The notes under the pieces were generated by a model. The model made no database searches. It was not told the DNA's origin and was given only the letters and a program-made list of their open reading frames with translations. Below are positions 30,488 to 41,829 of a stretch of 64,000 bases of DNA, in pieces. Position 1 is the stretch's first letter; each line of letters begins with the position of its first letter. The stretch comes from Linum tenue (lineage: Eukaryota > Streptophyta > Magnoliopsida > Malpighiales > Linaceae). The DNA lies in NCBI GenBank assembly GCA_946122785.1, contig CAMGYJ010000010.1:33273608-33337607 (forward strand), read 5' to 3'. A program made the translations under genes and the position numbers.

Positions 30488-32266
30488 CGGTCCTCCTTGA
30501 TCAGCAGTACGGCCGTTGGCGGGCCCTTGCTAGCTGGATGGATAAACCAAGTTGGATCCGGTTGTGGGAGGCTAACATTCCTCCGAAGCTGAAGGTGTTT
30601 GTCTGGAAAATCTTTAATCGAATTCTGCCAACGACGGAAGCACTTATTGAAAGAAAGGTTGCGGTTCTGCCCCGCTGTCTTGTGTGCTGGGCTGTTACAG
30701 ATATACTGGAACATATGTTCCTTGATTGTCAGGTGGCCAGGGCGATTTGGGAGCAATCTGGTTTAGATTCTCTTGGTGAGGGTTTGCCTCGTCATACGTT
30801 TCCTCTCTTTCTAAAAAAGTTGTTGTCCATTATCCATCACCCTTTGCAGATCATCGCGGTGGTTGCTGCCCTTTGGACGATTTGCAGATCTCGTAACTGG
30901 GTTATCTTTGAAGGTAACCGTTCGGAATTCCTGCCTTAATGAGGCAGTATAACCAGCAGGTTGAGGAATGATTCCGTTTACCAAGTGATCATCACCTCCT
31001 ATCAGTAGGGGTGAACAAACACACCCGCAAACCGACCCACCCGTCCAACCCGACCCAACCCACCCGTATTTATCGCTAAAACGAAGGTTTTGGGTTGGGT
31101 GAGGGTTTTCTTTTGTACAACCCGCCTCTTTTGGGTTGGGTTTGGATTTTGGATTACACAACCCGTAGAACCCGACCCAACCCGTGTTTCAACTATTCGT
31201 ATGAGTTCGGATCTAAAAAATATTTATGTCGTATATAGTCATATACTTATGAGAAAATTAAGATATTTCGGCATATTTTTCTCTCATGGTCTCCCTAATC
31301 TAATGCATTCTTCGATTGAAAGTTTAGACATAAACTGAATATAGTTATGATTCACGTAATCCTTTTTCTTGTATACAATTTTAATAGAATAATATATTAT
31401 GGATGCGTTTGTTTATAACATTTTTAGCCTATTTCAACAAATATTGTGAAAAAAACAAGACATATGTTGAAGTAGATCACATTTTATTAAAATTCAAACA
31501 ACATTTGTGATTTTTGATACCTTTCACATCGGTTCATTCGTTTGAAATTTTAATTAGTTATAAAATATTTTTATGATATAGAATAGTTATATATTTTATG
31601 TTGGGTTGGATTTTTACTTAAAAATATCGCCAACCCGACCCAATCCAATTAGAAACAAACCGTAGGGTTTAAATTATTTTGGGTGGGTTTGGGTTTGATA
31701 TTTCTCAAACCGTAGTGCATGGGTCGGGTGATTAAAATGACTAAACCCGAACCACCCGACCCATGTACACCCCTACCTATCAGTGCCTAGTGTACCGCCT
31801 CCTTCGATGGATCCGGCTATGCTTGGTGTGCATGCGCGTAGGTGGGACGGGGCACTTAGAAGTGGGTCTCATTCAGCAGGGGGATGGTTATCCTCGATGA
31901 TCCAATGGTAGTGGAGCTACTTGTCCTCCGTGAGGTTGTCCGATGGTGTTTGGAGCAGGGCTTTCTAGCAATGCAATTTGAGGTTGATGCTAAAGTTGTC
32001 ATTGATAACATCCGTCGAGCTGATGTTCGTGATAGTCGGGTGGGGACTATTTTGGAATAGATTGTACAGATCTTCGTTTTAAATCCGGACTTTAGTGTGC
32101 GATTTGTAGGTCGGGGTAGCAATAGGGTAGCTCATTTGGTAGCTAGACAGGCCTTGTCTTTGTTCTCGTCTAAGTGTCGTTTCTTTGATTTTCAAACCTG
32201 GCTGAATTCCAGGACGTAACTATCTATTTGTTTCAATCAATATATGATTACCTTTTGTAAGAAAAA
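30488..32266 (+). mobile_element. Decayed LINE inserted in copia gag
   Basis: 30538-30939 encodes the zinc-binding region that follows LINE reverse transcriptase (LWEANIPPKLKVFVWK, LPRCLVC ... EHMFLDC). After the hAT-like insertion (31006-31783) an RNase H-like domain follows at about 31880-32215 with one in-frame TAG near 32060 (FSVRFVGRGSNRVAHLVARQ). The 3' end is a short A-run at about 32258-32266. No clear target duplication is present; a few copia codons seem lost at the junction. Confidence 0.85.
31006..31775. mobile_element. Non-autonomous hAT-like element (770 bp)
   Basis: The exact 8-bp target duplication CCTATCAG lies at 30998-31005 and 31776-31783. Termini are TAGGGGTG and CACCCCTA. 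Subterminal GGGTTGGG/CCCAACCC words recur in inverted orientation. An 8-bp TSD with TAGGG termini is typical of hAT-superfamily MITEs. It sits inside the LINE, so it is younger than it. Confidence 0.93.
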
Positions 32267-32644
32267 ATTATTTAGTTGATCTAGATGATTCCTGAGAGAC
32301 GTACCTTCCTCCATATGCAAATTGAACAAATGTTGCTTCATATGCAACTTGTTGGTTAAAGACTTTGTCATGTATAGATTTTCAAGCTTCAACCACAAGC
32401 TCGCGACAGTCTTCTCAACGACAACCTCAGTGATGATGTCATCGGCCAAACAAAGCAAGATTATAGAGTGAGCTTTCTTCTCCAAAGTACTCCACTCTTC
32501 TTCATCTATACTATCCTTCTTCGATTTTCCAGACAACGGAATCCACAAACCCTGTTGTTTCAACAGTGCTTGCATCTTGATTTGCCACAAACTGAAACTA
32601 TTTCTACTAGTGAACTTGTCAATTTTCATACTGATAGCAGCCAT
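32267..32644 (-). pseudogene. Ty1/copia gag, N-terminal part
   Basis: From ATG 32644 the minus strand reads the start of a copia gag: KIDKFTSRNSFSLWQIKMQA, LLKQQGLWIPLSGK, NLYMTKSLTNKLHMKQHLF, NHLDQLN. It is cut after the LDQLN motif by the LINE; the rest is at 30249-30487. No LTR or primer site was found upstream. Confidence 0.9.
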
Positions 32645-32855
32645 TCAAAAAAACTCTAACCAAAAGCTGAATTCCCAAGACGACGAAACTCACGAACACC
32701 CTAACAAATGCAACCCTGCTTCTCCGTTCCCAATTGATGCTACACCAACAACATATTCCTCTTTACAGCATTGGCGCTGACCTCTGGGTCACAATTATTA
32801 TAGATGATTTTATTTCCCACTCTTTCTACGCATAATCAAAGAAAAAAAAACTCAA

Positions 32856-34223
32856 TTGGAATTAGTAATTCCAAACACCACACAAACTTCCCAATTCAAA
32901 GAATTCGTTCCCAAAATAAATTCCCACGCTGCAGCAACTCAATACTTCCAAAGTGGCTTCCAAACTCCAAGTAAAGCTGACACACAATCAACACCCCAAT
33001 GCTTGGACACAGATGGAATTAATCCAATCCTTGATGACAAACAACAACGAGAAGGGAATTTTTCGGCCGCGACCAATTTCCTTCCGGATGAAATCCCAAA
33101 ATCTAGCACTGCCGTGCATCAGTGCCTCGTTGGTTTGCTCGTCGATCTAGGAGAAATTCCTGCCGCCGGATCGTCAAGGAATCATGTCGAGAATGAGCTT
33201 GTCGTCGGAGGAGGATTGTTCGTCAACAAGGAGCTGTACTTGAAGCTATGTGAATCGCAATTGCTCGACGGAGGTTAAAAAAAAAGTATATATCGATCTA
33301 AGGCCTAAATGTAGCCATTCACTAGTACTTGTGAGAGAATTTAAATTTTAATATATATACCGAGTAGGAAAGTATTAAAACTTACAGCTATCGCAACCAT
33401 CTACCAACATTTAACAATTGCATCGACCACCCATCATCATCGTTTACAAAATCTACAATCATCCGATTACTTCATTAGTTAATGTTTATTATACTTTCAC
33501 CCATATAAGTTGATTGTATAAGCATGTACAAAACAACACCACCACCTTAGCAAATTCATCATATAAGCATCTCCTTTATCCTTTTTGTTGGATTTGTATG
33601 GTGAATTTTTAGATTAGATGTTTTGGATTGAGAAATCAAATGGGAAGAAGCACTTCGCATTGGCCGCAGACAATCCCCTTTACTGGACATGGAAGAGGCC
33701 CACCCAAGAACATTATCCAACCGGGTTTCGAGAAGTCGTGGAGCTTCGGACCATCTGCTGGCTCGAAATCCAAGCCCATTTCCCAACCAAGTTCCTCTCC
33801 CCATACACAACCTACGCGCCCTACCTCGTGCTCCAGCTAGCCGACCGAGCTTATGGGTTGGACTTACTGCCAGCCCACGTGTCGGTCAAAGTCGGAAACT
33901 TTGATTTCGAAGGTGAAGTCCTCCTACGTCGTCGTTTTGAAAAAGATTATATAGCGAGAGTCAGAAGAGAGTTAGATACACATTTATATTTAACTGGAAG
34001 AATCTCATCGTCATCGGGTTATCTTCCTTCAACGAATTCAGGGGCCTCGAAAGGTAAGATGTCGATCGAGTGAGGAGATGGGTGGTTGGAGATCGAACTG
34101 GGGAGATTTTATAATGGAGGAGATGGTGATGGTGAAGAGATGTGCCTAAAGGAGGTTGATGGTGTGCACTTGAAAGGCGGGCTTATTGTTGAGTCTATTG
34201 AGATTAGACCCAACTCTTTCTAA
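32856..34223 (+). pseudogene. Phloem protein 2-like (PP2 lectin-domain) gene, apparently inactivated
   Basis: Exon-like 32856-33275 ends NKELYLKLCESQLLDGG, the start of a PP2 domain. After about 335 bp of AT-rich, intron-like sequence the domain resumes at 33618-34070 (FWIEKSNGKKHFALAADN, RTICWLEIQAHFP, LSPYTTYAPYLVLQLADRAY) and, past an in-frame TGA at 34071-34073, runs to a stop at 34221-34223 (DGWLEIELGRFYNGG, LKGGLIVESIEIRP). PP2 proteins are phloem-associated lectins, some fused to F-boxes; no F-box is visible here. A plausible acceptor AG (33611-33612) leads straight into a TAG at 33615-33617. Two stops in a well-conserved domain indicate a pseudogene, or a gene with an exon structure I cannot resolve. 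The N-terminal 75 codons match nothing I know. Confidence 0.75.
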
Positions 34224-35190
34224 TTCATCTTCATCATACAATCATTATATGGAGATTCTTTTCTAGCACCCACTTATTCTCCTTTTTCCTGGCTCCTGCG
34301 CAAGTCACAGAATCCTCCAAATAATATAAAGAAGTTCCTAGCCAGAACCCACTCCGTTCCCTTTTCTCTGGCTTATGCGCAGAGTTCGGAAGGAGCTTTT
34401 TGTCTTTTGCTATTTTAAACAGCCTAACTCTATTAAAATATCAACAAAGTTGAACCCTGTTCCTTCCTCAGGCCCAACTCCTAAGTCCTAACACGTCCAG
34501 CCCTTAACAGTTGAGGATTCTTTCTTTCTTTTTTGTAGAAATTGCGAGAGAAGCAACTAAGTTCACTTATTACTGGATCTCTTCATTTTTTGTTCCTTAC
34601 TTCATACTTTAATGAAATAATTTTTTAATAAGAGTGGTATATGTTTGTTTTTCATTATAAGGTGTTACTTGAGTGATTTAGAATGTTGATATATATAGTT
34701 TATTCTTTATACCAGGAAAGACCATCCAAACATGCAAATAGAACTATCGTCAAAAATTGAATGTAAGTTCATATGTTTTTATTAGCATAATAATTTTATA
34801 TATCTTACAATTTAATGTGTGTACATGTCACATGTGATTTAGGAAAAAAGAAGTCATTTTCATGCCAAAATATTGCTTCGTGTCTTACATTAAGCCAAAA
34901 TTCAAGAATGTTTAGATAATGACTATATCAAATTTCCAACATATGATTAGCTTTCTTGAGGATCTTCACTGAAGCTATGCGTTAAGCGTTTAGCATCTTA
35001 GCTAATTATATTTGATATCCTAGATTAATGCATCTAACCAAAAAGTTATGGTCATAAATTGTTAGTACAATTTTAGGTGTATAGTCAATACACTGATCAC
35101 AAAGTTCTTATTTCAAAACTGATGAATGAAACCACCAGAAAATAGTAAGAAAAAAGCTTGCTTTTGTCATAGCGAGGTCCCCGACGAGGG
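34224..35190. other. Intergenic, no recognised gene
   Basis: A short imperfect duplication is present near 34262-34395 (CCTGGCTCCTGCGCA and TCTGGCTTATGCGCA contexts). Otherwise AT-rich with no coding or RNA signal. Confidence 0.4.
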
Positions 35191-35194
35191 CCCC

Positions 35195-35300
35195 CACGAC
35201 AGGCTATTAGCTTAGTGGAAGAGCACCCCTGATAATTCCACTCACCTGTTTGGGTTAGAATTCGTGCAAACACTATTGAAGATATGAATGAAGGCAAGTC
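35195..35300 (+). mobile_element. tRNA-derived SINE-like sequence
   Basis: ATTAGCTTAGTGGAAGAGC (35206-35224) matches a pol III box A region and GGGTTAGAATTC (35252-35263) a box B, about 45 nt apart as in tRNA genes. The segment lacks a complete tRNA fold as far as I can see, so it is more likely the head of a SINE than a functional tRNA. Confidence 0.5.
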
Positions 35301-35763
35301 TTAAAGGGTATGGTACAACAAAACAACTACAACAATAATTCCAACGACACGAGAGCTCCAAGAAACAAAAAGACACGTCACTAACGGAAACGACCTTCAA
35401 GATAGCCTGCCAGCGAGTGTGTATATTTGATCAATGTATTAGAATTATTAACTCATAATTGAGTCATTTAGGATGAAGTAAAATGACTGAGGATTTTTGT
35501 CAAGTAATTGAATTATTAATTTTCATTCATATTAAAAGTAATAAGAAATTAAGGTCTCCAATTTAAACAAATAACTCATGAGTTTCAATAAATTACCTTA
35601 ATTATCCAAGCATGCGATGATATTTTATCATATGAACGTACAAATTTAAATGTTATCTAAAAAACTAAATGAGATGAAATAAAGAATATTTCTTTCAAGA
35701 TTTTATTATTATACTTTGTATGATAGTGAACATTTCATATTTACTTCAATTTGATGCTATTGG
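35301..35763. other. AT-rich interval without recognised gene
   Basis: Nothing beyond AT-rich sequence is seen. Confidence 0.4.
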
Positions 35764-36211
35764 CAAAACAATCACAAAAAAATCAAAAAATAGCAGTAAT
35801 CTCTAACAGCAAGTAGTAAATCAAAGTGTGGTTTTGCAAAATATTTTAGGAGTCGATCCCTCGCAAAGATTTTATCGACTACTTTCTGTACGAACCTTTT
35901 TCAATGAATTAGTTAGGATGTCAGAATACGATGTAGTTTTTTTTTTTTTTTTTGCAATTATTAAACAGTTTGGATTATTTTTTATCTTAATGGCAGAGCA
36001 ATCACAAAAAAATCTAAAAATGTGCAGTAATTTCTAAGAACAATTAGTAAATCAAATTGTGGTTTTGCAAAATATTTTAGGAGTCGATCCCTCGCAAAGA
36101 TTTTATCACCTACTTTCTGTACGAACCTTTTTCAATGAATTAGTTAGGATGTCGGAATACGATGTAGTTATTTTTTTTTTTTTTTGCAATTGTTAAACAA
36201 TTTGGATTATA
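35764..36211. repeat. Direct duplication of about 235 bp
   Basis: The block containing CAAAATATTTTAGGAGTCGA, CTACTTTCTGTACGAACC and GGATGTC(A/G)GAATACGATG is present at about 35764-35980 and again at about 35999-36211, each followed by a long T-run. The copies are highly similar, differing by scattered substitutions. No coding frame is shared. Confidence 0.85.
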
Positions 36212-36313
36212 TCTATATACTAAATAAATTTTTTATCTTACTTTATACAATTGATATTGTTGTTTATGTTCATTGAGAAAATGTATCCGGCCAACGGACG
36301 GGCCCAAATCTAG
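36212..36313 (+). mobile_element. Helitron-like termini (possible mini-Helitron)
   Basis: TCTATATACTAAATAAATT, preceded by A, resembles a plant Helitron 5' end. GGCCAACGGACGGGCCC then AAATCTAG followed by T resembles a 3' end. Together they would bound only 102 bp. Alternatively the 3' end belongs to a longer element whose start lies further left. Confidence 0.4.
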
Positions 36314-36900
36314 TGATTATATAGTCTTTTCCTTTAGTTCTGTTGGGCCTCTAGGCCCTTTACTTATTTCAAAGCAAGAGGCGGAAATATGAGATGGGCA
36401 TTTTGGACCTCTCCTAACTCTCACAAAACTACATTATATAAAGGTAGAAGAATGAAATTGCATTCAAGTCTATAATTCTTCAATCTTTCATTAAATTAAA
36501 TTTCAAAGTTGTACTAAGAAGGCAATAATTATAATTATATATATTGAAGTTCTTATTATATAAAGAGCTGATCTCTATTTTTTTATTTAATTACATAAAT
36601 TTTCTACTTTAACTTTGTGCTTATACGTATTTTGAGAGTTACTCCAAGGTCCGTAGTGAAATCAAATTAATTGTTTGATTGATATTTTAATGGAAGGTTA
36701 GTCTATATGCAATCTCAACTGATATCCAATCTAACAACTAAAAACATTTGTATTATTGTGTCGAGTTGAGGAAGTGCTGGCAATCAATCCCAACACAAAT
36801 GTTATTCTTCGTCTCGATATGATAGTTATTGACTCAAAGGTATACAACTGCAACCACATCAATTCAAACTTTATGATTAAAGTTTCAAAATTTGATCAAT
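36314..36900 (+). promoter_or_regulatory. Possible promoter and 5' part of the RPA1-like gene
   Basis: CATTATATAAAGG near 36432-36444 is a good TATA box, followed about 30 nt on by leader-like sequence. The downstream RPA1-like exons are on the same strand. No first exon is confidently identified. Confidence 0.35.
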
Positions 36901-38660
36901 ATGCTTATTTTACTTTTTCAGGGTAATGATATTTGGTTGGAAATATCCGAAGGAAAAATTAAAGGCTTTTAACCCCTGCTTCATTACCAGACAGTCTACA
37001 CCATCATGAAATTCAAGGTCACTCTGGAAATAGGATATTACAGGCCAATTACAAAAAATTGGTCACCGAGTTTGGAACAAATACGAAGGCCCAAACATGC
37101 AACAATATCAAGTTTTATTTCATCAAACAAGATGGGATTGACAAGAAGTGCAACCAAATAAAATTTCTTTCAGATTCGAATTACTATTATTAATTCAAAT
37201 TTAATTCAAACGGATGCATATAGAACCAAATCATTCACTTTTCAATTTTTCATTCCATAGATGTTGTTGACCAACTTATTAAGTATTCATGTTCATTCGC
37301 AACTACAAGACTCACAGGAACAGTGACCCGCAAAGAGCTCCAACGAAACTTCTCGAGTATGTAATTCTTTTAGCTTAAAAAATAGGGAGTATTATGTCGA
37401 GTTTCGAGGAATTTATATTTCATCAAACAAGATGGGATTGACAAGAAGTACGACCAAATAAAATTTCTTTTATATTCGAATTACTATTATGAATTCAAAT
37501 TTAATTCAAACGGATGCATATAGAACCAAATCATTCACTTTTCAATTTTTCATTCCATAGATGTTGTTGACCAACTTATTAAGTATTCATGTTCATTCAC
37601 AACTACAAGACTCACAGGAATAGTTACCCACAAAGAGCTCCAACGAAATTTCCCGAGTATGTAATTCTTTTAGCTTAAAAAATTGGGAGTATTATGTCGA
37701 GTTTCGAGGAAGTGGCTGACAATCAATCCCAACACAAATTTTATTCGTCATCTTGATATGATAGGTATTAAATCAAAGGTATACAATTACAATCATAGTT
37801 AGTAAATACTCCGTTTAATACACGTATATGTACCCGTACGTACTTTATCCGTTTAAAACTTCCGTATCCGTATTATTGTCAAGCCGTTTCATTTTCCCCC
37901 GTTCATTTCATGGTTCCCGTACTAAACACGTATAAAACCCGTATAACACGTTTATTATCCGTATTTTACGAATTAAATTGTTAACTTTACTATTATTTAT
38001 ATATTTATTTATTTTTAAAATGATTAATTTTATATATTTATGACTATTAACGTACTATTAAACGTAATTTTAGCTTAAAGATGAAGTATAATGCCCGTAC
38101 GTATCTTTTACGTAACTTTCCCGTACCGTATTTTACTAACTATGATTACAATCACACCAATTCAAACTCTATGATTAAAGTTTCAAAATATGATCAATAT
38201 GCTTATTTTACTTCTTCAGGGTAATGATATTTGGGTGCAAATACTCAACGGGAAAATAAAAGACTTTCAACCCCTGCTTCATGACTAGAGAGTCTACATC
38301 GTCAAGAACATTAAGGTCGGTATGGAAACAGGAGATCAATTACATGCCAATTACAAACAAATTGTTCATCAAGTTTGGAACAAATATAGAGGCCCAAGCA
38401 TGCGACAATATCAAGTTTTATTTTATTAAACAAGATGAGATTAACAAGAAGTGCAACCAAATGAAATTTCTTTCAAGTTCAAATTACTATTATCAATTCA
38501 AACGGATGAATATAGAACCAAACCATTCAATTTTTATTTTTTCATTCCATAGATGTTGTTGGCCAAGTTATTAAATATTTAGGTTCATGCACAACTACTA
38601 GACTCCTTGGAAAAGTTACCCGCAAAGAGCTCCAACAAAACTTCTCGAGTATGTAATTAT
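36760..38660. repeat. Tandemly duplicated RPA1-like exon block with an internal 300-bp duplication
   Basis: The block from GGCAATCAATCCCAACACAAA through CAGGGTAATGATATTTGG, CATTCCATAGATGTTGTTG and CAAAGAGCTCCAAC occurs from about 36760 and again from about 37697 to 38660. Within the first copy a further direct duplication of exactly 300 bp is seen (37112-37411 against 37412-37711). The second copy carries a 351-bp element at 37794. Local copying has therefore occurred at least twice. Confidence 0.85.
37794..38144. mobile_element. MITE, hAT-like (351 bp)
   Basis: The exact 8-bp target duplication ATTACAAT lies at 37786-37793 and 38145-38152. Inverted ends are CATAGTTAGTAAA and TTTACTAACTATG. 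The interior has CGTACG/CCGTA-rich palindromic words and no ORF. It lies inside the second copy of the RPA1-like duplication, so it postdates that duplication or landed in one copy only. Confidence 0.93.
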
Positions 38661-39915
38661 TTTAGCTTTCCATTTAAAAATGCATGATGACTTTAACTCT
38701 AATAGTAAATTTAATATATAATTTGGGCACTGGAATCGGTTGTCAAGGCAAAACTCTCTTTGATAGAATAGTAATCCAATTAAATGTCATCATTGCAAAT
38801 GCGGGTGATCGCCCTCTCATTACATCATTATATGTTGATCGTTACAATGATAAGAAAACATCTAAATTAATTTATTTTTAATCCAAACATTTTCAGTTTA
38901 ATAAATGATAATTAATTAAATGATCGTCGAATTTGTAGGTGAGAACACCTTCTCCTTAACTGGAGCGACTTGGTTGTTGGTGAATTCAAGAATTCCGAAA
39001 TTTATTAATTTTATGCCAAGGTAAAATTCAAGACAATTTAGTCATCATATTTGGTTATTCGCTATACGTTTGAAGTTAAAAAAAGAGATCAATTACCATT
39101 CCTTTTGTGAATAAAGTGATGATGATGCACTTATCCTCCAGTGAAAAGCCAATAAAAACATCAACAGTTAATCCTACCCAAAACACTATATGAGCTAAAT
39201 CAATTAAAAATGAAAGACGGAGAAGAGGTTAGTATCAGTTTTGATTTAACAACTCCATTAACTATCAAATGCTAACACTTACTATAATATGTACGGAACT
39301 ATGTATTCGGTCAAATACAAAGTTGTCATAGTTAAGAATGAATGATGTTATGTTGAATGTGACACCTGTCCACAAAAACTCGATGAATACTTTTGTGAGA
39401 ATTGTGCAAGGACATTAAAGACAACGACGACTAAGTAATGCAACCATTATTAATGAGGAATTGGGTTTTATATAGTTTTGAGGATTTGCATTTACCAACG
39501 ATAGAATAAGAGGACCACTACTTGCTCATCTCTTACAAATTGAGGGAATGACCTTCAAGTTCAGCTTCAAACTCACATATTACAATAAAGCTAATCCAAC
39601 AAGTGAGTGCACAATTCTCAGAATAGGGAAGGATGCAAAAGTGCAGAATACAGACGATCTTCGTGACTTGATCGAGGTAAATTCTACTTGCATCAAAATG
39701 ATGATCAATATTAATTACAAATTTGTGTTATTGTGTATTGGATTTGAATTTTTATACCATGCACATGTCGACTTAGCATTATTCTTGATTCTAATTGAAA
39801 TATAGCCACTTTGTTATTCTTAATCTTGCTATTCCGTGTGGGACTTTGCTTATTGTCACACTAACGTGCATCAATTGAATCCGACTACACTTTCATCTTC
39901 CATATATATATATAT

Positions 39916-40317
39916 GGTGCCTTCTACGGTACCTCGGGTGAAATCCGGGGTACCGCATACCCTGAGTATGAAAACGCTATCTAGACCTCGAATTAGCAGG
40001 GTTTTTGAGTATGATACTATACCCTAACCCTTAATGAGTGAACCCTAGGTCCTAATTATCTAAATCATAAACTATAAACTCTAAGATGGTGCATTGATTT
40101 TTTTGCCTATATTTGGACAAATCATAACCGTTGATTATTATTTCTAACTAAATTGATCTTGGGGTATAAGATTAAGTGAAATAAGACCTATATTTTGATC
40201 TTTATGGATTAGAGTATAGTATCATGTCCGAAAGATCAGTCAATTCAAGTTCTAGATAGCGTTTTTTTACTCAAGGTATGTGGTACCCCGGATTTTACCC
40301 GGGGTACCGTAGAACTC

Positions 40318-40320
<3 letters not shown>
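39916..40320. mobile_element. MITE with about 80-bp inverted repeats inside an AT microsatellite
   Basis: The left end GGTGCCTTCTACGGTACCTC... and the right end ...GGGGTACCGTAGAACTCGCC are inverted copies extending for about 80 bp, including GGGTACCGCATACC and AACGCTATCTAGA. Both flanks are (AT)n, so the target duplication cannot be sized; a Mutator-type origin is possible from TIR length. Confidence 0.85.

Positions 40321-40368
<48 letters not shown>
40321..40368. repeat. (AT)n microsatellite, about 24 units
   Basis: An uninterrupted AT dinucleotide run beside the MITE. A shorter run (39902-39915) on its other side suggests that the MITE split an AT-rich target. Confidence 0.95.
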
Positions 40369-40370
<2 letters not shown>

Positions 40371-41032
40371 CACTTATGATTCAATAAAATCACACCAAAT
40401 GTCTACTTTTGAATACTGATGATCTAAATTTATAATGTTGATGCAGGCGAACATGAATGACACTGTAAATGGTGGAGGTAATGAATCCAGTGCTAGAGAT
40501 GATGTTGAGAAGAAGAAAGCCATTGTTCATGAGCAAGATATAAAGATTGGCGATGGGGAGTAAGAATAAATCCTCGATATTGTCCATACCTTGAATGGGG
40601 TAAATTCTAGTCCAATGAAAAAGATGTTTTGTATTTGTAAATATTTCACCATAATGTTCAACGAAATGAAGAAAAAAGAAAGAGATTATTCAAATGGAAG
40701 AGAATAAGGAAGAGACAATTGAGTATGCAGATAAATGCGTCACTAATGGAGATAAATACTTTATTATTGGTGGACAAATGGACATGATGAGGTTTCTCAT
40801 GGTGGAGGAAATGCAAGCATGAGTCATTTTAAATTGTCTTTATGAGTCGGTTCCTTTACATTAGTTTTCCTTATTTTTCGTAAAAGAGTTTTACTCGATT
40901 AGTCATTAAATTTTCGAAAAACAGTATGATATTGATATTTTTGAATTATTGAAGTATTTTATTAATTTTAATTTTTTTATTCTACCAGTCAATTGAATGT
41001 TTAGAGTATTTATGTGATTGTCAACTAAATCC

Positions 41033-41058
41033 TGCCAACTGGCCGGGCCCGTAACTAG
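41033..41058 (+). mobile_element. Helitron-like 3' terminus
   Basis: GCCAACTGGCCGGGCCC then GTAACTAG followed by T. It resembles the terminus at 36288-36313 (shared GCCAAC, GG, CGGGCCC, CTAG). It lies about 500 bp after the last RPA1-like exon, so it may be the 3' end of the Helitron that carried that gene. Confidence 0.5.
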
Positions 41059-41247
41059 TTTTTCTTTAAATGTTCATTAAGTTATCAAATATTTTCCATT
41101 AAGCGTTCTTGTATTCCTAAAATTAGTGTTGGATGATGATTCAAATATTTATTAAAAATTCAAAGATAATGAAACGCCAAGGTAGAATTGGGATAAATTA
41201 TATAGAGTTGCTAATTGTCGCACTAACTTCACTGTAATCGTCCTAAC

Positions 41248-41779
41248 TAGGGATGACAATGGGTCAGGTGGGGGACAGATAGTACATATTCGTTATCCTA
41301 TCTAAAATAGTTCGGGTTTTACCCATACCCATTCCACTTATGAAACGAGTAGAAAATCAAACCATGCATATACCCGTTCTGGTTCGGGTATCCACGGTTA
41401 TCCATGCGCAATAGTTTCTCTTTATATTTCTAATCAATATGTTAATATTCACAGGTATTCTCATGTTATGTAAGACGAAAAGTACGACAATTATTCACTA
41501 AAATGAAGAAAATTAATTAAAACAACATAATTTTATAAAAATATTATATTTACATGTTAAATATAATATATGTTAGAGAAAAATATTAATTATTTCTAGA
41601 CAAAATACATATGCATGTATATAATCGGGCATGTTCGGGTTGGATAGTAAGAAAACCATGCCCACTCATTACCCGTAATATTCGGGTTCGGATTTTACCA
41701 CTAAATATTTTTCGAATTCAGATTTTACACTAACCAATTAGGTCAGATTCGACAGGTATCTATATTTTTGTCATCCATA
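41248..41779. mobile_element. Non-autonomous hAT-like element (532 bp)
   Basis: Left end TAGGGATGACAAT, right end TTTGTCATCCATA. Flanking 8-bp sequences GTCCTAAC (41240-41247) and GTCATAAC (41780-41787) match at 7 of 8. The interior has GGGTTTTACCCATACCC-type words repeated in both orientations. A fragment of the same family is at 53064-53250. Confidence 0.9.
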
Positions 41780-41829
41780 GTCATAACTTAAAAAGTCTTT
41801 TTATTATTTTCTTTATAATTAAGCCTCCA

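Larger units (their letters stand above)
36920..40563 (+). pseudogene. Degenerate replication protein A 70-kDa subunit-like (RPA1-like) gene
   Basis: Several stretches read like the OB-fold single-strand-DNA-binding domains of plant RPA1-like proteins: GNDIWLEISEGKIK with an intron acceptor TTTTTCAG before it, RVYIVKNIKVGMETGDQ-like sequence at about 38290, and DVVDQLIKYS after CATTCCATAG. At about 39360 a CX2C..CX2C motif (CDTCPQKLDEYFCENCAR) matches the RPA1 C-terminal zinc motif. Stops, frameshifts and the duplicated exon block interrupt the reading, so no full protein is encoded. RPA1-like genes are often carried by plant Helitrons, and a Helitron-like end lies downstream at 41058. The assignment is by motif, without alignment. 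Confidence 0.6.

Noticed and set aside
35195..35300. Functional tRNA gene
   Set aside because: Box A and box B are present, but I could not recover acceptor and anticodon stems; SINE-like is the safer call.
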